Shown in pieces: positions 1 to 6,778 of a DNA stretch of 6,778 nucleotides. The DNA comes from Acidobacteriota bacterium (GTDB taxonomy: Bacteria > Acidobacteriota > Thermoanaerobaculia > Multivoradales > JAHEKO01). The first letter of the stretch is position 1, and each line of letters begins with the position of its first letter. The notes under the pieces are model-generated. The model was not told the origin of the DNA. It saw only the letters and a program-made list of their open reading frames with translations, and ran no database searches. The stretch spans positions 1 through 6,778 of the forward strand of contig JAHEKO010000212.1 of assembly GCA_024638355.1 (NCBI GenBank). The letters are read 5' to 3'. The translations under genes were made by a program, and so were the position numbers.

Positions 1-2421
<2,421 letters not shown>

Positions 2422-2447
2422 CTTCCGGCGCATAGCAAGTCGGCTCG

Positions 2448-2480
2448 CGGGCTGCTCGGCTTCGGCCGGGCAGCCCGTTT
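2448..2480 (+). terminator. Strong hairpin terminator after the receptor gene
   Basis: CGGGCTGC (2448-2455) pairs perfectly with GCAGCCCG (2470-2477). After a T-G wobble (2456/2469), CGGC (2457-2460) pairs with GCCG (2465-2468) and closes a TTCG loop (2461-2464). This is an unbroken 13-bp stem capped by the extra-stable C(UUCG)G tetraloop. Only three T residues (2478-2480) follow, so the T-tract is short. Position, just past the receptor stop, supports a transcription end for that gene. It could also act as a 3'-end-protecting stem. Confidence 0.75.
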
Positions 2481-2501
2481 GCCAGTGCGCCCGTTTGCCA
2501 G
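2473..2501 (+). repeat. 13-bp direct repeat GCCCGTTTGCCAG, two copies
   Basis: GCCCGTTTGCCAG occurs at 2473-2485 and again at 2489-2501, separated by TGC, giving a 16-nt period. The first copy contains the outer 3' arm and T-run of the terminator hairpin. The second copy therefore looks like a small tandem duplication of the terminator end without its 5' partner. A paired operator site for a regulator of the downstream gene is a weaker alternative. Confidence 0.7.
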
Positions 2502-2503
2502 GC

Positions 2504-2532
2504 TTGCGCGGCGCGGGGGCGGCGGCTATTCT
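2504..2532 (+). promoter_or_regulatory. Possible sigma70-type promoter for the selenoprotein gene
   Basis: TTGCGC (2504-2509) and TATTCT (2527-2532) are separated by 17 nt, and each matches 4 of 6 consensus positions. Transcription would begin near 2539-2541, immediately before the ATG at 2542, giving a leaderless or nearly leaderless mRNA. That would fit the poor Shine-Dalgarno sequence in front of this gene (only a GGCGGA-like string). The preceding terminator makes a separate promoter likely, but in such GC-rich DNA this exact placement is weakly supported. Confidence 0.3.
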
Positions 2533-2541
2533 CGGCGGACC

Positions 2542-2883
2542 ATGGCTCGGAAGATCGACTGGTACTACTTCCGCAGCGGCTGAAACGGCTGCGCCAAGGC
2601 GTCCAAGTTCATGGACGCGCATGGGCTCGAGCCCGGCGAGCGGGTTCCGGCGTCGCGGAAGCTCGGCCGCAAGGAGGCGCGCGCGATCCTCGCCGAGTCG
2701 AAGCGGGTGATCGTCTCGAAGGGGCGGCGTCTCGACACTTTCGAGACCGGAGGCGCGGTCGACGGGGAGGTCCTCGATCGATTCCTCGGCGCCACCGGCA
2801 ACCTGCGCGCGCCGACGATCCGGGCCGGCGCCACGGCGCTCGTCGGCTTCAACGAAGAGGCCTGGGCCGAAGCGCTGCTCTAG
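2542..2883 (+). CDS. ArsC/Spx-like thioredoxin-fold selenoprotein, Sec encoded by in-frame TGA at 2581-2583
   Basis: From ATG 2542 the frame encodes 113 residues to TAG 2881-2883 if TGA 2581-2583 is read as selenocysteine. The first strand, KIDWYYFRSG (residues 4-13), leads into U14-N-G-C17, a U-x-x-C redox motif where ArsC/Spx/YffB relatives carry Cys-x-x-Ser/Cys. The rest is also ArsC-like: a helix after the motif, 'SRKLGRKEARAILAESK' (38-54), 'VSKGRRLDTFE' (58-68), the cis-Pro loop NLRAPT (87-92, with Arg89 and Pro91), and VGFNEEAW (101-108). Full length and both ends fit the family (about 110-120 residues), so family resemblance crosses the TGA. A SECIS-like hairpin follows the TGA. The likely role is a cytosolic thiol/selenol oxidoreductase; arsenate reduction is not shown. 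The stop shares CTAG with the convergent gene. A sequencing error or nonsense mutation of a Cys codon (TGC or TGT to TGA) is the alternative, but the correctly placed hairpin argues against it. Confidence 0.85.
2599..2618 (+). promoter_or_regulatory. Bacterial SECIS element (Sec insertion hairpin)
   Basis: GCGTCCA (2599-2605) pairs perfectly with TGGACGC (2612-2618), leaving the loop AGUUCA (2606-2611). The loop starts after 22 nt counted from the end of the TGA. Its second base is G (2607) followed by U, as in the G-U of the E. coli fdhF loop bound by SelB. Known bacterial SECIS elements have an apical loop about 16-37 nt past the UGA with a G in the first two loop positions, so spacing and loop both fit. 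A less regular lower stem may add GCC (2593-2595) with GGC (2624-2626). The hairpin lies inside the coding region, as is usual in bacteria. Confidence 0.75.
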
Positions 2884-3470
2884 GGCCGCCCGCCGTCGCC
2901 GGAGGGCGGCTGGGCCGGGGCCGGAGGGTGCACCGACAGCGAGCTCACGACTCGTTGAACGATCGCGCCGAGGTCGGCGCTCCCTTGCTGATTGTCGGTC
3001 AGCGTCGTCACCACGTAGGCGCGCTCGGCGTCGAAGGAGCGCGAGGTGGTGAGCATCTTGGATCGATCGGCGTTGGTCGCCACGGCGGCGAAGGCGGGCC
3101 AGTCCTCGATCAGCGGATCGATGCGACCGACGTGGACGATCTCGTTGCCCAGCGTGGCGCTGTTGATCATGGTCAGCTCGATCATCCGATCCAGCAACCG
3201 GCGCCGATCGAGCGCCCGCTCGGTTTCGTCGAGCGGGCGCGCGCCGACGACTATGGAGATGTCGAGCGGCCCTTCGGCGAAGAGGGCGAGCTGGACGTAG
3301 TCGCCTTCGCGGGTCGGGACGGCCCGCCACGAGTCGGGGAAGGTGATCGAGAAGGACCCGTCCGGCGCCTCGGCGGTGCGGTCGTCGGGCGCGGCTTCGG
3401 AGCCCTGCGCGAGGCCGCCGAGGCCGGCCACGGTGACAGCGAGGAGCCACAGCGAAGAGGTCCGCAGCAT
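2880..3470 (-). CDS. Small secreted PsbP/DcrB-like protein
   Basis: The gene encodes 196 residues. An N-terminal signal peptide is visible: MLRTSS, a hydrophobic core LWLLAVTVAGLGGLA, and likely cleavage near residues 23-27. No lipobox cysteine is present. The opening of the mature part, 'APDGSFSITFPDSWRAVP' (about 35-52), and the late 'RAYVVTTLTDNQQGSADLGAIVQRVVSSLSV' region resemble the PsbP/DcrB/DUF1795 fold of small exported proteins. That assignment is by pattern only. The C-terminus is a short Pro/Gly-rich tail. It is the last gene of the - strand run, 47 nt after the LamG-like gene. No convincing Shine-Dalgarno precedes the ATG, so the start is the obvious one rather than a proven one. 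Its function is unknown; DcrB-like proteins are periplasmic or lipoprotein. Confidence 0.8.
   Translation of the reverse strand: MLRTSSLWLLAVTVAGLGGLAQGSEAAPDDRTAEAPDGSFSITFPDSWRAVPTREGDYVQLALFAEGPLDISIVVGARPLDETERALDRRRLLDRMIELTMINSATLGNEIVHVGRIDPLIEDWPAFAAVATNADRSKMLTTSRSFDAERAYVVTTLTDNQQGSADLGAIVQRVVSSLSVHPPAPAQPPSGDGGRP
2885..2910. other. GC-rich hairpin at the convergent gene junction
   Basis: GCCGCCC (2885-2891) pairs with GGGCGGC (2904-2910). Inside, CCG (2893-2895) pairs with CGG (2900-2902) around a TCGC loop. The hairpin starts 2 nt after the selenoprotein stop and lies in the Pro/Gly-rich C-terminal codons of the opposing gene. No T-run follows on either strand, so it is not a canonical intrinsic terminator. 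It may slow polymerase or protect the selenoprotein mRNA 3' end. GC-rich codons alone could also produce it. Confidence 0.35.
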
Positions 3471-3517
3471 GAGAGCCGGAGAGACGGTATCAGAAGCCGC
3501 TCGCCTCGCCGGCGCGC

Positions 3518-4345
3518 TCAGCGGGTGGAGGTGAAGCTGTCGAGATCGATCGAGCCCGAGGCGGTCAACACCGCGCCGTCGACCGCCCCCCAGCGGATCG
3601 TCTCGACCGCGGCGGCGCCGTTGTCGAGGTCGACCAGCCCGGCCGGCACGCCGCCGTCGACGGCGAGCTCCAGCCTTCCGGCCCCGGGCGCCGCGGACCA
3701 GGTCAGCTCGACCAGGTGCCAGCCGGCAGGCACGGCGATCTCCTGACCGGGCGGCGTCAGGACCATGCCGCCGCCGTCCTGTCGCGCGGCCAGGCTGAGC
3801 TGGAAGCCGCCGCCGGGGGCGGTCTCGACCGCCAGCCGGAAGATCGTCTCCTCGGCGGCGGAGTAGGCGACGAGGGTATCGATGTGCTCGCCCGGCGGGA
3901 GCGCCAGATCGTCGAGCCGCGACGAGAAGCGCGCGGTGTAGACGGTCTCGGCGATGGGACTCTGGTCGCGCACGTGGGTCGGAGCCCCGGGGAGACTCGC
4001 GTCGATCACCAGCTCGAGGCTCGCCTGCGCGGGGACCCTGAACCCATCACCCAGGACGATGAGCTCCGCCGCGCGCAACGTGGCGCCCGCGCCGGCGACC
4101 TCTACCCCCTCGGCGCTGACCCGGCACGCCTCGTAGTCGCCCTGGAGGGGGCCGTCGTCGGAGTCCAGGAAGAGCGTCTGGCTGGCGTGGCACTCGGGCC
4201 CCAGGTGCACCCGCAGGCCTTGCGAGCCTTCGGCGGCGGCGAGGGCCGTGATCTCGATACCGGCGGCCTCGAGCGTCGCCGCCGGGCCGGTGACCAGGCC
4301 GGCGACGACGAGAGGCGCCAGACGCGCGGCTAGCTTCAGCCCCAT
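3518..4345 (-). CDS. Secreted protein with beta-stack segment and C-terminal LamG-like domain
   Basis: The gene encodes 275 residues. The ATG at 4345 begins a clear signal peptide (MGLKLAAR, then hydrophobic LAPLVVAGLVTGPAATLEA, cleavage near 27-29) and has GGGAGA 9 nt upstream. Residues about 70-117 (YEACRV...GATLRAAELIVLGDGFRV...ASLELVID) resemble the repetitive beta segments, 'GAxVTFRAGxxIxLxxGFxV', seen in secreted proteins with so-called coathanger-stack domains. From about 124 to the end (HVRDQSPIAETVYTARF, then alternating beta strands, VPAGWHLVELTWSA, LAVDGG, ending IDLDSFTSTR) the pattern is LamG/concanavalin-like. Such domains bind glycans or mediate surface contacts. Cys52 and Cys74 could form a disulfide. 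It overlaps the DUF1501 gene by 10 bp and is probably translationally coupled to it. Domain names are by eye. Confidence 0.8.
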   Translation of the reverse strand: MGLKLAARLAPLVVAGLVTGPAATLEAAGIEITALAAAEGSQGLRVHLGPECHASQTLFLDSDDGPLQGDYEACRVSAEGVEVAGAGATLRAAELIVLGDGFRVPAQASLELVIDASLPGAPTHVRDQSPIAETVYTARFSSRLDDLALPPGEHIDTLVAYSAAEETIFRLAVETAPGGGFQLSLAARQDGGGMVLTPPGQEIAVPAGWHLVELTWSAAPGAGRLELAVDGGVPAGLVDLDNGAAAVETIRWGAVDGAVLTASGSIDLDSFTSTR

Positions 4346-5673
4346 GCCGAGGTGTCTCCCGATTCGAAGCCGTCGGAGAAGATCAGCGATCCCGGGCCGC
4401 CCTTGTAGTCGGGCACCAGGTCGGTTCCCGAGACGACGCCGAGCGGCTGGTAGTCGGTGTAGCCGGGAAAGACGATCCCCAGCTTGTTGTTGCCCAGCCG
4501 CCGGATCAGGATCTCGCTGAGGACGCGCCGGTAGTCGGTGGTCACCGCCAGATCGTCGCCTTCGAAGAGCTGCCCCGGCGCCAGGCCGGGCCAGGCGCCG
4601 TGGATGCCTCCGGTAGCGCTGCCGCTCAGGACCATCATGACGTTGCCGTGACCGTGGTCGGTGCCGTCGTCGGCGTTCTCCTCGAACCGCCGCCCGAACT
4701 CGCTCTGCACCACGACGGTCAGCTTGCCGGCGTAGTTCTGGGCGCCGCCGCCGTCGAGATCGGTGTAGAGCGCCATCAGGCCGCCGGACAGATCGGAGAG
4801 GAGCGAGGCCAGAACGTACTCCTGGCCGGCGTGCGTGTCCCAACCGCCGATGTCGAGGGTGGCGACCTGCAGGCCGAGGTCGAGCTTGATCATCTGCGCG
4901 ATGACCTGGAGGTGATCGCCGAAGTTGCTGTCGGGGTAGACCGCGCCGTTGGCCGCCTGATAGTTGTCGCCGGCGTAGAGCTCGATGATGTCCACCGCGT
5001 CGAGCGCCTGGTTGCCGGTGACGTGCACCAGGCTGCTGTCGGACTGGTAGAGGCTGCGGACGGCGGCCCGCTGGGGCCCGCGCCAGAGCCACGGTCCCGT
5101 ATTGAGCGTAAAGGAGCTCGGATCGTTGATGTTGACGGTCTCGCGGTCGCCCCGGAGCGAGGCCGGCTGCAGATCGCCCATCGAGAGCGAGGGCATCACC
5201 AGCTCGTCCGGGATCTCGGCCGACGACTGGAGATGTCGCGTCAGCCATCCGGTCGGGGTGTGGAGGGTGCCCGGGGTGCCGGTCTCGATGAACGCCATCG
5301 AGTCGAAGTGGCTGCGATTCGCCTCGTCGAGTCCGGTGGCCACGACCAGCGACAGGCTGCCGTTCTGGTAGAGGTCGAAGAGCGGAGCCGCGTCCGGACT
5401 CATGCCGAACTGCGAGTCGAGCGGGATGGCGGCCCCCGGGCCGCTCACCGGCACCTGGAGGCTGGGGCGCGCCGCCTCGTAGTAGCCGCGATCGGCGCCG
5501 GCGATGGGCGGTATCAAGTTGAGGCCGTCCATGCCGCCACGCAAGAAGATGACCACCAGCGTGTCCTGATCGCCGGGGGCGGCGAAGGCCAGGCTGTTGA
5601 AGCGCGATCCGGCCATCGCGGCGATCGCCGTCGAGCAGCCGACCACGAACCCGCGTCGTGTGATCTCAGACAT
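4336..5673 (-). CDS. DUF1501 family Tat-exported protein
   Basis: The gene encodes 445 residues. The N-terminus is a twin-arginine signal, T5-R6-R7-G8-F9 followed by a hydrophobic stretch and likely cleavage near AFA-AP (about 29-33), so it is probably exported folded. Conserved DUF1501 motifs appear in order: FLRGGMDGLN (43-52), RSHFDSM (120-126), GGWDTHAGQ (276-284), SEFGRR (324-329), DGTDHGHGN (336-344) and DYRRVLSEIL (380-389). The family is related to the sulfatase/alkaline-phosphatase superfamily, and the Asp/His clusters suggest a metal site, but no reaction is established. The protein ends IFSDGFESGDTSAWG (431-445), a tail I recall from unrelated secreted proteins and not part of the DUF1501 core. 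AGAGG lies about 9 nt before the ATG, and the start is 15 nt after the DUF1800 stop, which indicates an operon. Confidence 0.93.
   Translation of the reverse strand: MSEITRRGFVVGCSTAIAAMAGSRFNSLAFAAPGDQDTLVVIFLRGGMDGLNLIPPIAGADRGYYEAARPSLQVPVSGPGAAIPLDSQFGMSPDAAPLFDLYQNGSLSLVVATGLDEANRSHFDSMAFIETGTPGTLHTPTGWLTRHLQSSAEIPDELVMPSLSMGDLQPASLRGDRETVNINDPSSFTLNTGPWLWRGPQRAAVRSLYQSDSSLVHVTGNQALDAVDIIELYAGDNYQAANGAVYPDSNFGDHLQVIAQMIKLDLGLQVATLDIGGWDTHAGQEYVLASLLSDLSGGLMALYTDLDGGGAQNYAGKLTVVVQSEFGRRFEENADDGTDHGHGNVMMVLSGSATGGIHGAWPGLAPGQLFEGDDLAVTTDYRRVLSEILIRRLGNNKLGIVFPGYTDYQPLGVVSGTDLVPDYKGGPGSLIFSDGFESGDTSAWG
4355..4360 (-). promoter_or_regulatory. Shine-Dalgarno that fixes the start of the LamG-like gene
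   Basis: On the - strand GGGAGA (4360 to 4355) stands 9 nt before ATG 4345-4343. The reading frame stays open for about 900 nt further upstream, so length alone would give a false start. This site, together with the signal peptide right after the ATG, sets the true start. The site itself lies within the last codons of the DUF1501 gene. Confidence 0.65.
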
Positions 5674-5688
5674 GTGGCGGAACCTCTC

Positions 5689-6778
5689 TCAACGCCATTG
5701 GAAGTCGGGCGACATGAAGATGAGACCGACCATCGATTGGAGCCGCGACTGCACGTCGTCGTCGCTGTCGAGCGGCAGGTCGAAGTCGGGGTTGTGGCCC
5801 TGGGCCATGAACTCGACGATGCGGGTGCGATCGACGTCGGCGATGGGCCGCCCGAGGATGCGGTCGAGCCAGTAGTCGACGAGAGCGTTGGCGGAGCGCA
5901 CGCCGGCCGGGGTTTCGGCCGTGACGTCGATCCGGAAGCTGTCGATCGACCAGTTGTAGTCCATCAACCAGTTGGTCAATCGCCAGGTCATGACCCGCGG
6001 GCCCGAGCTGACCCAGGCCTCGGAGACGTCGGGGTAGCCGTTGGGCGGGTGCCAGGCGAAGCAGTAGTGACCGGTCTGGTAGAAGCGCCAGTCGAGGCTC
6101 TCACTCTCCGAATCGCCTTCGATGAAGGGGAAGTCGGCGTTGGCCGCGCGGAGTGCGCTGGCCATGACGTCGAAGGGCCGCTTGACCTTGGCGCCCCAGG
6201 TGCTCCTGAACTCGCTCGACAGGAGGATCGTGCGGACGACCCGAGCCAGCTGGTCGGGCTGGGCGGCCTCGGCCAGGAAGGTCTGGGCGGCGGCCTCGAC
6301 CACGCTCTCGGGCGCGAAGTCGCCGATCAACCGACGGCAGAGCTTGCGGGAGACGAACTTCGCGGTTCCGGGATGCGCGGCGAGCAGATCGAGGACGTCC
6401 TGGCCGTCCTGCTGCGGCGGCTGGTCGGCGGGCAGCACCTGCCCCAGGACGTTCTTGACGCCGGTGTCGTGCCAGTCGTGGCGATAGTAGAAGGTGCCGT
6501 CGCCGCTGCGCAGGTTCCACCACGGATCGGCGGTCAGGGACCAGCCGGTCAGCGCCCGCGTGACGGCGAACACGTCCTCGTCGACGAAGCCGACCTGGAT
6601 GCCGCCGGCGTCGACCGGCACCTGACTGCGTGGCACGGTGCCGAAGTAGTGCTCGTTGCCCAGGGTGTGGAGCTCGAGCAGCTCGCGGGCGTAGTTTTCG
6701 TTGGGGCCGTCGGCGGAGCTCAGGTAGTTGTCGAGGTAGAGCAGCATGGGCGTGCTCTTGGCGACCGCGGTGAGCAGG
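5689..6778 (-). CDS. DUF1800 family protein, N-terminus beyond the window
   Basis: The frame is open through the right edge. Codons before the Met at 6747 read LLTAVAKSTP and continue MLLYLDNYLSS, which is normal DUF1800 interior, so that Met is not the start. About 362 residues are visible. The family usually has roughly 450-600 residues, so perhaps 100-200 are missing. Conserved stretches include PNENYARELLELHTLG, DEDVFAVTRALTGWSL, the DWHDTGVKNVLG segment, AAHPGTAKFVSRKLCRRLI, KVKRPFDVMASALRA, HPPNGYPDVSEAWVS and the C-terminal MSPDFQWR. DUF1800 proteins are typically encoded next to DUF1501 proteins, as here. They are thought to act in the cell envelope, but the function is not established. 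Confidence 0.93.
   Translation of the reverse strand, partial: LLTAVAKSTPMLLYLDNYLSSADGPNENYARELLELHTLGNEHYFGTVPRSQVPVDAGGIQVGFVDEDVFAVTRALTGWSLTADPWWNLRSGDGTFYYRHDWHDTGVKNVLGQVLPADQPPQQDGQDVLDLLAAHPGTAKFVSRKLCRRLIGDFAPESVVEAAAQTFLAEAAQPDQLARVVRTILLSSEFRSTWGAKVKRPFDVMASALRAANADFPFIEGDSESESLDWRFYQTGHYCFAWHPPNGYPDVSEAWVSSGPRVMTWRLTNWLMDYNWSIDSFRIDVTAETPAGVRSANALVDYWLDRILGRPIADVDRTRIVEFMAQGHNPDFDLPLDSDDDVQSRLQSMVGLIFMSPDFQWR

Noticed and set aside
2623..2634. Palindrome GGGCTCGAGCCC as an operator site
   Set aside because: It lies within the selenoprotein coding region and is easily explained by Gly-Leu-Glu-Pro codons. At most it competes with the lower SECIS stem.
2611..2883. A 90-residue ArsC-like protein starting at Met 2611
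   Set aside because: This start lies in the SECIS loop, has no Shine-Dalgarno, and removes the first strand and redox motif that are clearly encoded just upstream in the same frame.
2542..2883. Reading the TGA as a nonsense mutation, making a pseudogene
   Set aside because: The TGA is exactly at the catalytic position, there are no other disruptions, and a SECIS-like hairpin follows at the right distance. It remains the main alternative if Sec genes are absent from the genome.
2928..4333. Plus-strand open frames of 272 and 205 codons (2928-3746 and 3716-4333)
   Set aside because: Both are antisense to secreted-protein genes that have signal peptides and recognisable folds, and both have Arg/Gly-rich shadow composition without domains.
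4336..4345. A frameshift splitting one DUF1501-LamG fusion gene
   Set aside because: The downstream frame starts with its own ATG, Shine-Dalgarno and signal peptide, so a 10-bp overlap of two genes explains it better. A fusion in relatives would reopen the question.
4346..5248. Upstream extension of the LamG-like frame to a 576-residue protein
   Set aside because: The extra part is Arg/Pro/Gly-rich shadow of the DUF1501 gene. The signal peptide and GGGAGA site place the start at 4345.
6101..6523. A 140-codon - strand frame inside the DUF1800 gene
   Set aside because: It is an out-of-frame Arg/Pro-rich shadow of conserved DUF1800 sequence.

Overview
The window is GC-rich bacterial chromosome with dense coding on both strands. 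A TonB-dependent outer-membrane receptor and Tat- and Sec-type export signals point to a Gram-negative (diderm) organism. The DUF1800-DUF1501 gene pair, the 'DGFESGDTSAW' C-terminal tail and the small secreted beta-domains recall Acidobacteriota such as the Thermoanaerobaculia. That placement is from memory of these protein styles, not from any search.

Layout. On the + strand, nt 1-2421 is the 3' part of a large TonB-dependent receptor gene. It is followed by a strong UUCG-capped hairpin terminator (2448-2480), whose end is repeated at 2489-2501. A short + strand gene at 2542-2883 is the main find. It encodes a 113-residue ArsC/Spx-type thioredoxin-fold protein interrupted at codon 14 by an in-frame TGA. 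The TGA sits exactly where the redox cysteine belongs, giving a U-x-x-C motif. A perfect 7-bp stem with a 6-nt G-containing loop lies 22 nt after the TGA, as expected of a bacterial SECIS element. I read it as a selenoprotein that a standard gene caller would miss or truncate to its last 90 codons.

On the - strand, a four-gene run enters from the right edge: DUF1800 protein (partial), DUF1501 Tat-exported protein, a secreted LamG-like/beta-stack protein, and a small secreted PsbP/DcrB-like protein. The first three are tightly packed (15-nt gap, then 10-bp overlap), and the fourth follows after 47 nt. The run meets the selenoprotein gene tail to tail, and the two stop codons share the tetranucleotide CTAG at 2880-2883.

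How the genes relate. The - strand genes look like an exported set of unknown job, since DUF1800 and DUF1501 are a recurrent pair without established function. The receptor imports an unidentified TonB-dependent substrate. The selenoprotein appears to be an independent unit with its own possible promoter. No mobile element, CRISPR array, rRNA or tRNA was seen. The only non-coding stretches are 2422-2541 and a few gaps under 50 nt.
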